A stretch of 23,671 bases of DNA from DAOVQB01 sp023128935. Lineage in GTDB: Bacteria; Eisenbacteria; RBG-16-71-46; CAIMUX01; WJJG01. A program made the position numbers and the translations under genes. Location: NCBI GenBank assembly GCA_030628905.1, contig DAOVQB010000055.1, positions 1-23,671 on the forward strand, read 5' to 3'. Of the stretch, positions 8,111-17,463 are shown one piece after another. The notes beneath the pieces were generated by a model that was not told where the DNA came from, did not search any database, and saw only the letters and a program-made list of their open reading frames with translations. Position 1 is the first letter of the stretch. The number at the start of each line of letters is the position of its first letter.

Positions 8111-8140
8111 ATTCTATCCGTCGTCTAGTGATTTGGTCAA
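8111..8140 (-). promoter_or_regulatory. Predicted sigma-70 promoter of gdhA
   Basis: On the minus strand, TTGACC (8140-8135) and TAGAAT (8116-8111) are each one mismatch from the housekeeping consensus, with an 18-base spacer. A second TTGACT lies just upstream. Transcription would start near 8104, giving a leader of about 140 bases to the gdhA start at 7965. Confidence 0.65.
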
Positions 8141-8186
8141 GGTGAAGTCAAGCTACCCATACTCTCGAGAAGCGTAACTCCTCGCT

Positions 8187-8231
8187 GTGCCCCGTGGGCC
8201 CAGCCCGAGAAACCGCCCGGGTGTGGGGCAC
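8187..8231 (-). terminator. Possible hairpin terminator after the TlpA gene
   Basis: GTGCCCC (8187-8193) pairs perfectly with GGGGCAC (8225-8231), and the GC-rich interior can pair further. It lies 12 bases after the stop codon of the thioredoxin lipoprotein gene, in the gap before the gdhA promoter. There is no T-run after it on the minus strand, so it is either a weak intrinsic terminator or just a stabilising 3' hairpin. Confidence 0.4.
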
Positions 8232-8242
8232 GATTGAGGCAG

Positions 8243-9040
8243 CTAGTCCTCCTGGAGCGCGGCCTGCACCAACGCTTCTACTTCCCGAAGGGAAGATAGG
8301 CCCATGAGCTTTTTGATGATCCGCCCGTGCTTGTCGATCAGGAAGCTCGTCGGAATCCGGCGTATGCCAGCTGCGCCACCAAAGGCATATGCTGCTCGAA
8401 TGCCGCTGGGGATGATCGTGTAGTTAATCTCCCGCCTGCCCCGGACAAAGGGTTTGACCACCGAGAGACCCTTCTGATCCATTGAAATCCCCAGGATCTT
8501 GAGCCCTGCCTTTGCATAGGTGTCTTGCAGGTAAACGAGCTGCGGGATTTCCTTCTTGCACGGCGGACACCAAGTGGCCCAGAAGACAGCGAGCACAACC
8601 TGCCCCTTGAGATCCGCAAACGCAATCGGGTGGCCGGCCATGTCCTTGACCACCATATCCGGAACCGGCCTGCGTTTCTCGGGGGGAAGCAATTGAGGTA
8701 GCGGGAGCTCCGGGAAGCCATTTGGTAGCTGGCCTTCATCGGCCGCCAGCCCTGGTTCGGGATCAGCCGGCGATCCGGTCTCATCGGCCTTCTGCGCCGC
8801 TGGCGTATCGCTCCCCGGCGCCGCTGGCGTATCGCTCCCCTGCGCCTGCGCCGCTCCCGGCGAAATCGTGCCCCGCTGACCGCCGCCCTCATGCTGCAAC
8901 GCGGCTGTGGCACCCTCTGAGACGGCACCATCAGGCCCCGACTCGCTGCGCGTGTCCTCACCCCCACATCCCCAGACGAAGAGGAGACAGAAAAGGATAA
9001 GAACCATAGCCTCGCTCGTCTTGGTTCGTGTCATGGCCAT
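8243..9040 (-). CDS. TlpA/ResA-type thioredoxin-fold lipoprotein
   Basis: Predicted membrane-anchored periplasmic thiol-disulfide oxidoreductase of 265 residues. A lipoprotein signal spans residues 1-25, with the lipobox Cys25 in FVWGC. A long Gly/Ala/Pro/Asp-rich linker (about 26-120) contains two exact-period copies of GSDTPAA. The thioredoxin domain (about 125-262) has WCPPC with Cys158 and Cys161, and the cis-proline motif RIPTSF at Pro230. Such proteins reduce disulfides in c-type cytochrome maturation or in secreted proteins; no cytochrome gene is visible here, while cysteine-rich secreted proteins are encoded to the right. GGGAGG lies six bases before the ATG. It follows the VWA-protein gene by 166 bases, and whether it has its own promoter is unclear. 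Confidence 0.9.
   Translation of the reverse strand: MAMTRTKTSEAMVLILFCLLFVWGCGGEDTRSESGPDGAVSEGATAALQHEGGGQRGTISPGAAQAQGSDTPAAPGSDTPAAQKADETGSPADPEPGLAADEGQLPNGFPELPLPQLLPPEKRRPVPDMVVKDMAGHPIAFADLKGQVVLAVFWATWCPPCKKEIPQLVYLQDTYAKAGLKILGISMDQKGLSVVKPFVRGRREINYTIIPSGIRAAYAFGGAAGIRRIPTSFLIDKHGRIIKKLMGLSSLREVEALVQAALQED
8794..8841. repeat. In-frame 24-bp duplication inside the TlpA linker
   Basis: Two adjacent 24-base copies (8794-8817, 8818-8841) differ at only the last base and encode the repeated octapeptide in the linker of the thioredoxin lipoprotein. Near-identity at the DNA level points to recent slippage, changing only tether length. Confidence 0.85.
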
Positions 9041-9099
9041 GCCATACCTCCCAAGCGGCCTCTCAAGCTCGATCCTGCGCAGGCAGGCCCAGCACGAAT

Positions 9100-9109
9100 C
9101 CCCCCCCCC
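9100..9109. repeat. Ten-base C homopolymer upstream of the TlpA gene
   Basis: An uninterrupted C10 (G10 on the coding strand) lies about 60 bases before the lipoprotein start codon at 9040. Such tracts slip easily. Located between possible promoter and ribosome binding site it could alter expression, or it may simply be a spot of uncertain sequence length. Confidence 0.7.
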
Positions 9110-9206
9110 GCGCTCCTCTCAAGACAACGCCCTGCAACGCATCCTACATTCGACAGAGCTGCAAGGCTACCAGGCCAAGACCGCCCCTCCCCCCAGGAGC
9201 CAGCGT

Positions 9207-11624
9207 TCATGCAAGGCCCTTGCGTCTCCTCAACACCCACTCCAGCGACAGCAAACCCACTAGAAAAGCAAATACCGGCCAATGGTTCCATACCTCAGCC
9301 TGACGCACAACGCGCACGCGCTTATACTTGTTCGGGACCGCGGAAACCAGGCTCGCGATTTCATCCCGCTCCACCGCCAAACCCCCAGAGGCCTCCGCTA
9401 GGAGGGCGGGCAATCGCCCGGAACTGGCCAAGTCGAAGAATTCAGGCCCCATCCACTCAACCCAAAACAGCCCCTCGCGACTCTGGGCCTGTTGTCCTAC
9501 CGCTACCCCAGTCGCCTGCGCGCGATAGCGATAGAGCCCGGGAGCCAGTGGCGCGGCCGTGCCGGCATAGCGTCCCGCTGGACCGTCCGGATAGAGGTGG
9601 ATCCGGGTGCGGGAAGCCTCCGCAGAACCCTCGGGAGGCGACGGCGCATGACCTTCAGCAGCCGACTGCCTCATCCCGGCCTCGCTCCGCCGATCGGGCG
9701 GGACCGGCCGGTCAGACAGGGCTGGCTCGCCCAATGGTGCTACGCGCTCGATGGTCAGTTCAATCCGGGCACCAGAAACGGGCTGAAACGCATCATCATG
9801 CAGCTGGGCCTCAAAGGTCAGCACTTCACTGTCCTGGAAGACAGGCCGCGTGGGACTGACATGGAATCGTTCCCGTTGCGATGGCTCTGCAAGCCAACGC
9901 GCCATCCGCTTCCAGAAGTCGCGCGCAGCGGGCAGATCATCGCTCACCGACCTCATAACGAAGTCCCACCGCCAGAAACCGCGCCCGGCGAGCACGCCGA
10001 TTCTTCCGGCGCCTGCGTGTGCGAGAGCGAGGAGCGGAACCTCCCGGGAGGGATGCGCTGTCCGCGCGGTAAGGAGCACTGCGGCACCCGGCGCCGCCCA
10101 GTAGCGACCCTCACGGATCCAGATGGGGGGCAGGGCTTTCCACCGCTCGCTACTCTGGATGGGGTTCTCATCCACGGCTGTAACCTCGTGCGAGAGGCCC
10201 TGCAGGGTCACCTCCGTAACTGATCTCGTATAACCCCAGCGACGTTCTCCCTGGACCACGAGAGGCAGCAGATCCCCCCAGGACGCCTGCCAGCGCTCTA
10301 GGTCACCACCCTCTCCAGCGCCCAGGAAAAGCACCCCACCTCCTTCCAATAGGAACTGGCGTAGAGCATCGACCGTTTCACGAGGCAGCAGGGCAGGCAT
10401 TGTCCTACCCAAGATCACGGCGGCGTATGGAATCAGTTCAGCCTGGCTGCGCGGCATCCGCCCCGGCCCGGGGGAACCGTAGCGGATCACGGTCCCATCC
10501 GCCTGCCGCACGAGGTATGTGTAGGAGAGCGTTGTATCGGCATCCAGGGCTCTTTTCAGGAAGCTGAAGTCCCAGTCCGGCTCATGCTCGATGTAGAGAA
10601 CCCGGGTCTTTTTCTCTCGCACCTCCACTGCAAATAGGCGCGTGTTGTTGAGTGTGATGGTCTCGCCCATCGTTGCCGCGGCCCTCGCAGCAGCGCCCAG
10701 CCCAGGTGAGTCCGCCTGCAACTTCTCAGGCGCGATGGCGGCCGAGATCTCGAAGAGCGTGAGACCTACATGGGAGGGTACGATGTCGAGCGCGGCTTCT
10801 ATCTCACGGCCATCGGGCTCAGGAAGTCTCACCGTTCGTTCCGCGAGCACAGTGCCCAGGCGGCCCGAGCTGGCGCCTTCTGCCCACCTCTCCCGGATGA
10901 GGAGCGTCACCGTGCGGCCTCCCAGGCCCTCATTCTCCAGTACGGCACGCACTGCCAGCCGCTCATCAGCAAAGGCGATCGTCGGAACCCGCACTTGCCG
11001 GATCAGGAGATCGGGAGGCGAAACCGTGTCCCCCAGGGTTATGGTAAAGACCGGCACCGGCAGATTACGGGCAACGAGCGCTGGGTCCTTGCCCGAGGTG
11101 TGGACCCCGTCGGTCAAGAGCAAGATCCCTCCCACAGGCGACTCGGCCTGGCGAACCAACACCTCTTCCAGCGACTCGCCCATGGCGGTCACACCCAGTG
11201 GCTCCCAGGGATAGGTCTGATCCTTCTCGCGCCGGGGCTCCAAGCCGCCAGCGAAACCCTGCACGTCCAGATCGAACGATCCCTCGAGCTCGTGCTCCAG
11301 TTGTGCCAGAAGCTCGGCGGCCTGCTCTCGCCGCGTCAGGCCATCTGCTCCCGGCAGACGCATGCTGGATGATCGGTCCACCAATACTGCCAGACGCGGA
11401 CGCCCCGGGCTCTCACCCTGGACTGTTAAAAGCGGCTCTAGGAGTAGGAAGAGCAGGCCCAGGAATGCGAGGATTCGCGCGGCCCGCAGCAGATTCCGCT
11501 GCCCCGGGCTCAAGGGCGCCGCAAGGCGATAGTAGGCCCACGTGCCCACCGCCAGAGCCAGGATGAGACCCAACCACCAGAGCGGACTAGCTGTGTTCAG
11601 GAAGCTCAGATCGATCTGTGGCAT
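9207..11624 (-). CDS. Membrane-anchored VWA / glutamine-amidotransferase-like protein
   Basis: Large inner-membrane protein of 805 residues with unknown function. Two hydrophobic helices (about 14-32 and 44-66) are followed by a von Willebrand A domain with the MIDAS motif DRSSSM (Asp83, Ser85, Ser87) and LLLTDG downstream. Next come a beta-rich segment and a class I glutamine-amidotransferase-like fold around AVILGR and FLLEGGGVLFLGAG, without a convincing catalytic cysteine. A second beta-rich region precedes a final helix, about 780-797, and a basic end RRRKG. This order is known from uncharacterised bacterial membrane proteins found near BatA/MoxR-type genes; none of those is visible here. 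I chose ATG 11624 because GGAGG lies ten bases before it and the protein then starts close to the first helix. A longer in-frame start at 11696 is possible and would begin with MTGEK. A hairpin at 11658-11676 lies in the leader. Confidence 0.8.
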   Translation of the reverse strand: MPQIDLSFLNTASPLWWLGLILALAVGTWAYYRLAAPLSPGQRNLLRAARILAFLGLLFLLLEPLLTVQGESPGRPRLAVLVDRSSSMRLPGADGLTRREQAAELLAQLEHELEGSFDLDVQGFAGGLEPRREKDQTYPWEPLGVTAMGESLEEVLVRQAESPVGGILLLTDGVHTSGKDPALVARNLPVPVFTITLGDTVSPPDLLIRQVRVPTIAFADERLAVRAVLENEGLGGRTVTLLIRERWAEGASSGRLGTVLAERTVRLPEPDGREIEAALDIVPSHVGLTLFEISAAIAPEKLQADSPGLGAAARAAATMGETITLNNTRLFAVEVREKKTRVLYIEHEPDWDFSFLKRALDADTTLSYTYLVRQADGTVIRYGSPGPGRMPRSQAELIPYAAVILGRTMPALLPRETVDALRQFLLEGGGVLFLGAGEGGDLERWQASWGDLLPLVVQGERRWGYTRSVTEVTLQGLSHEVTAVDENPIQSSERWKALPPIWIREGRYWAAPGAAVLLTARTAHPSREVPLLALAHAGAGRIGVLAGRGFWRWDFVMRSVSDDLPAARDFWKRMARWLAEPSQRERFHVSPTRPVFQDSEVLTFEAQLHDDAFQPVSGARIELTIERVAPLGEPALSDRPVPPDRRSEAGMRQSAAEGHAPSPPEGSAEASRTRIHLYPDGPAGRYAGTAAPLAPGLYRYRAQATGVAVGQQAQSREGLFWVEWMGPEFFDLASSGRLPALLAEASGGLAVERDEIASLVSAVPNKYKRVRVVRQAEVWNHWPVFAFLVGLLSLEWVLRRRKGLA

Positions 11625-11657
11625 GCAATCGGCGCCTCCAGCTGACGAGAAACCCGG

Positions 11658-11676
11658 GCTCGGCGCAGCCCCGAGC
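11658..11676 (-). promoter_or_regulatory. Leader hairpin before the VWA gene
   Basis: GCTCGG (11658-11663) and CCGAGC (11671-11676) form a perfect six-base stem with a seven-base loop, about 35 bases before the chosen start codon and just before its ribosome binding site. It could be a leader structure or chance in GC-rich DNA. Confidence 0.3.
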
Positions 11677-11682
11677 TCACAC

Positions 11683-11700
11683 TTCTCACCAGTCATCTAC
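11683..11700 (-). promoter_or_regulatory. Leader block shared with ppdK (copy at the VWA gene)
   Basis: On the minus strand GTAGATGACTGGTGAGAA matches the block at 15522-15539 at 16 of 18 positions. A second shared word, GATACGTGC, lies upstream at 11729-11737 here and at 15547-15555 before ppdK. The ATG inside would begin a peptide MTGEK; the ppdK copy would begin MAGEK. It may be a duplicated promoter/leader or a relic of a short coding sequence. Confidence 0.5.
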
Positions 11701-11746
11701 CGCCCTGCGCGAGCCCTAAGCAGGAATAGCACGTATCGGCCCGTGA

Positions 11747-11789
11747 TGGAACTGTTCCGGAAAACCCGGCCCGAGCATGATCAGTTCCA
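11747..11789. repeat. Inverted repeat downstream of the DUF4388 gene
   Basis: TGGAACTG (11747-11754) and CAGTTCCA (11782-11789) are perfect inverted copies with a 27-base loop that holds a smaller CCGG/CCGG stem. It lies about 90 bases past the DUF4388 stop. With no T-run it is a weak terminator candidate. Confidence 0.35.
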
Positions 11790-11820
11790 CGTGAAATCTG
11801 GACGCTTTTCTTGGACAGGG

Positions 11821-11876
11821 ACACTCCGACAGAGACATCTAGACGGGGACATCCCGATGGAGGCATCCGGACGGGG
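11821..11876. repeat. Four degenerate 14-bp tandem repeats
   Basis: Units at 11821-11834, 11835-11848, 11849-11862 and 11863-11876 share the pattern RCAYYCNGAYRGRG (for example ACATCTAGACGGGG). They sit directly downstream of the DUF4388 stop codon at 11880. Divergence between units suggests an old array. No function is evident. Confidence 0.7.
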
Positions 11877-11879
11877 AGA

Positions 11880-12455
11880 CTATGGGGATGGGGTGCGGCT
11901 GCGCGGACCAAAACAGTCGGCCAGATGAGCGGCGCGTAGAAGGACATGATCAATGGGCCTCCCGATGGGAAGAAACGACGGAAGCTGCAGCCCAGGAAGC
12001 ACCTTGAACCTACCCCGGCTGCAATGAAACAGCTCCGCAAGTCGTCGCAATGCCAGGTCTCTCAGGGCCTCATCCAGGGCCGTGGGAGTAATCAAGCCAA
12101 GCCGGTGCATAGTCTCGCCCAGAAGAACCGGACGGTTCTTGCCAAGCAGTGTGTGCTGAACAGCCAGTCCAAAGCGCAGTTCGCCCAAGGCCACTGCTCC
12201 GTTCTCAACCAGGACCGCACCAAGCAATCCCGGGCGCGTAGGGCATGGATCCATCTTGAGAGAGAGGACTTCGCCGCGACGCAAGTGGATACCCACGCCC
12301 CCATGGAAGGAAACCTGGCCTGCGGGGATTTCGAAGCGCACGACAAACTCGCCCGGGCTGTGCCCCATCCATTGGAGCACCTCCTGTGCTGAGAAGGCCG
12401 CCAGGGAACCTTCCAACAGCACGCATTCCGGTTGCCTTCTCGACCGGTTGCTCAC
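11880..12455 (-). CDS. DUF4388-type regulatory/scaffold protein
   Basis: Predicted cytosolic protein of 191 residues, made of a PATAN/DUF4388-like N-terminal domain (about 13-85, opening with LEGSLAAFSAQEVLQWMG) and a C-terminal helical part (about 85-165). In the second part, LLGETMHRLGLITPTALDEA followed by ELFHCSRGRFKVL resembles the MshEN-like repeats that often accompany DUF4388. DUF4388 proteins in other bacteria are linked to two-component or Ras-like GTPase signalling, but no partner is encoded nearby. The GTG start has AAGGG six bases upstream. It begins 92 bases after the ppdK stop, and its leader shares sequence blocks with the ppdK leader, so joint expression with ppdK is plausible. 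Confidence 0.7.
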   Translation of the reverse strand: MSNRSRRQPECVLLEGSLAAFSAQEVLQWMGHSPGEFVVRFEIPAGQVSFHGGVGIHLRRGEVLSLKMDPCPTRPGLLGAVLVENGAVALGELRFGLAVQHTLLGKNRPVLLGETMHRLGLITPTALDEALRDLALRRLAELFHCSRGRFKVLPGLQLPSFLPIGRPIDHVLLRAAHLADCFGPRSRTPSP

Positions 12456-12475
12456 GACGAACCCTTGTCCGGTGG

Positions 12476-12508
12476 GCTAGGACCGCGCGTACCACACGAC
12501 CCATCTAC
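12476..12508 (-). promoter_or_regulatory. Leader blocks shared with ppdK (copy at the DUF4388 gene)
   Basis: Two blocks found before ppdK recur here in the same order: GTAGATGGGTCGTG (12508-12495), 12 of 14 identical to the ppdK copy, and GCGCGGTCCTAGC (12488-12476), 13 of 13 identical to 15495-15483. Spacing between them is about 24 bases shorter than before ppdK. The role is unknown. Confidence 0.5.
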
Positions 12509-12546
12509 CGCGGGCCGACATCCTCGCTGCCCGGCGAGATGAGCCC

Positions 12547-15435
<2,889 letters not shown>

Positions 15436-15482
15436 GATCGTCTCCCTTGAACCGTGTGTGCGCAAGTCCGCGCGCTGAATTC

Positions 15483-15555
15483 GCTAGGACCGCGCCCACC
15501 AGCTCCTCGCCAAGAGCGCGTTTTTCACCAGCCATCTACTTCCGCTGCACGTATC
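15483..15555 (-). promoter_or_regulatory. ppdK leader with blocks shared with two neighbouring leaders
   Basis: In minus-strand order this leader has GATACGTGC (15555-15547), GTAGATGGCTGGTGAAAA (15539-15522) and GCGCGGTCCTAGC (15495-15483). The first two recur before the VWA gene and the last two before the DUF4388 gene. A short frame from the internal ATG begins MAGEKRALGEELVGAVL and runs out of frame with ppdK. It may be a duplicated regulatory region or a decayed coding fragment. No convincing minus-35/minus-10 pair is seen. Confidence 0.5.
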
Positions 15556-15610
15556 CGCACAATCGCGAAAACGCGTTGGGATGTCCCTTGGAAGCAGCCT
15601 TGGGTGTTCA

Positions 15611-17431
15611 CTACCGTATGATCGTAAAGAACCCCTGGATACTTTCGCCTCCAGGTGCTTCCACGGCAAAAAGGTAGACCCCGGATGTGACATCCGTACC
15701 GTGGTCATTCTTGAGGTCCCAGGAGCAGGAACCACCGCTCATCCCACCCTGGGTCTGGAAGTGGTGCATAACTTGGATCAGGTCCCCCGAGTTCGTGTAG
15801 ATGCGCAGTGTGGCCTCCTCGGGGAGGTTGAAGAACTGGACCATCGAGGAGCTCTGGGGACCGAAGTGGCAACTGGGATCTCCTTCGATAAACGGATTCG
15901 GAACCACGAAAACATTCGCAAGCAGGGGCGGGGCGACAATAGCCGCGACCCGCGGAATCAACGGAGTGGGATCAGCCTCAAGCCCCTGCCCGGCCAGAGC
16001 GGCGGAATCCCGGAAGAAACCTTCCTCCTTGGTATCGCGGAGAACCCGATGGACGCCGCCGTCCAAGTACTTCCAGGAGTACCTGGTGAGACTGTAGTAG
16101 AACGGCATCCCGTTGTGCGGTCCGGAAACAACGGCAGGATCGGTAATCGTTCCGCCTCCACGGGGGATAATCGAATCCGGGTCAACGAATGCGCGAGCGG
16201 TATCGCAGCTCGTCCATCCCCAAGTCGTATCCCCGAAATCATAGATGCGAAGAAGCTTCAAGGAGTCCGGATCAGGATAATCCCCCCTCCAAATGATGTA
16301 GCCGCCAAAGCACTCCGGGGTCCTCGCGCACGGAACGCAGTTGCCCATATACCACGACTCGATCATCCCTTCGTCATCGGCGAAATACGCAGAAAAACCG
16401 TCAGACGAAATGGCACATCCAGTGATCGGCCGACCCAAGTCCCCCTGCATCTCATAGGCGCGGCCGGTGAATCCATCGCACATGCCCACAGTTCCATCCC
16501 TGCGGGCGTAAATAATATAGTTGCTCTCTCGCGGCGTATAGGCAATGAAGACGCCTCCCGACTGCTCCAGGTTGCACCCTCCCCGGAGCTCCCCTTGCAT
16601 GGCACCCCAAACCCGGATACCGCCCTCACTATCGGCGCTGGCAAGCCGATCGCCTGCCGTAGAAAACGACAGCCCAGCAATCCGCCGTCCGTCGTGGCCA
16701 TCGGTCACGGCGCGCGGGTCAGTCCCGGCTCGCAGGGAATAGATGGCTACTTTCCCGTCATCTTTCCCCACCGCAATGGCCACTCCATCACGAGCGATCC
16801 CCAAGGAAGTGAGGGTGGTTGAGCCCGCGACCAAGACCTCCTTCTGTAGGATTCCCGGCCTGGTCCAGTGCCGCCAGTATCCATCCTCCCCAACGGAGAC
16901 AAACGAAGAGTCGGTACTGCTAGCCAGTGGCTTGAAGGCCAGGCCCCGGCACGCACTTGCGTGCACCTCATATGCTTGCGACTCGGAAGAAAGATGCGGG
17001 CGCCACACCATCACCGTGCCATCGTCCAATCCGGCCAGGAGCATGACACCGTCCGGGTGAAGGGCACAGCTGAGGACTTCAGTACCCTCAGCCACCGGGC
17101 TGAGTTCTTGGGCCTTCTGCCAGGTCCTGTCAGTTGCATCGTAGTGCCACTGAACAAAGCGTCTCGATGAAACTTCCCAGAGCCAGAGAGCGCCCCCGCT
17201 GCGGGTGAAGGCGAGAAAGGGAATCGAGTCCTCAGCAACTTGCATCGCCCTCAGGAAATAGAGGCTGAGGTTCCCCGTGAAGACGGGATCGTCCTCCTGC
17301 GGCGTCCATGTCAAGCTCACGCGCCTGTCACCCACAACTGGATTCGTATCGAACGACAGCGCCTCAGCCAAACCGTAGAAACCACACAGAATGACTCCTG
17401 CCACGAGAATCCGCACAGTCCATGCTCTCAT
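15611..17431 (-). CDS. Secreted WD40-repeat protein with FlgD-like C-terminal sorting domain
   Basis: Exported protein of 606 residues. A signal peptide covers about 1-25 (basic start, then VRILVAGVILCGFYGLAEA). A WD40-like beta-propeller follows over about 60-370, with blades such as VLSCALHPDGVMLLAGLDD and AGLSFSTAGDRLASADSEGG. A cysteine-containing link has GNCVPCARTPECFGGYIIW. The C-terminal 90 residues start at VVPNPF and end in VTSGVYLFAVEAPGG then FFTIIR, matching FlgD-like / type IX-style sorting domains. It is probably surface-attached or released; the ligand is unknown. I chose ATG 17431, with GAGGT six bases upstream and a clean signal peptide; a GTG at 17464 overlaps the stop codon of the preceding gene by one base and would mask the signal. 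Last gene of a three-gene set. Confidence 0.8.
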   Translation of the reverse strand: MRAWTVRILVAGVILCGFYGLAEALSFDTNPVVGDRRVSLTWTPQEDDPVFTGNLSLYFLRAMQVAEDSIPFLAFTRSGGALWLWEVSSRRFVQWHYDATDRTWQKAQELSPVAEGTEVLSCALHPDGVMLLAGLDDGTVMVWRPHLSSESQAYEVHASACRGLAFKPLASSTDSSFVSVGEDGYWRHWTRPGILQKEVLVAGSTTLTSLGIARDGVAIAVGKDDGKVAIYSLRAGTDPRAVTDGHDGRRIAGLSFSTAGDRLASADSEGGIRVWGAMQGELRGGCNLEQSGGVFIAYTPRESNYIIYARRDGTVGMCDGFTGRAYEMQGDLGRPITGCAISSDGFSAYFADDEGMIESWYMGNCVPCARTPECFGGYIIWRGDYPDPDSLKLLRIYDFGDTTWGWTSCDTARAFVDPDSIIPRGGGTITDPAVVSGPHNGMPFYYSLTRYSWKYLDGGVHRVLRDTKEEGFFRDSAALAGQGLEADPTPLIPRVAAIVAPPLLANVFVVPNPFIEGDPSCHFGPQSSSMVQFFNLPEEATLRIYTNSGDLIQVMHHFQTQGGMSGGSCSWDLKNDHGTDVTSGVYLFAVEAPGGESIQGFFTIIR

Positions 17432-17463
17432 CTGCGCACCTCGGAACTCTGGGCACTGGAACA

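Noticed and set aside
9492..10223. 243-codon plus-strand frame
   Set aside because: It is a shadow of the VWA gene, with arginine/proline-rich composition and no family resemblance.
12205..12504. Minus-strand frame beginning MGRVVRAVLAH
   Set aside because: It runs in another frame through the DUF4388 gene and turns into arginine/glycine-rich noise; only its first codons are of interest, as part of the shared leader blocks.
12456..12546. Terminator after ppdK
   Set aside because: CTCGC/GCGAG gives only a five-base stem without a T-run; read-through into the DUF4388 gene is as likely.
15581..16822. 413-codon plus-strand frame
   Set aside because: It is antisense to the WD40 protein gene, which has a signal peptide, propeller and sorting domain; long antisense frames are common in GC-rich DNA.
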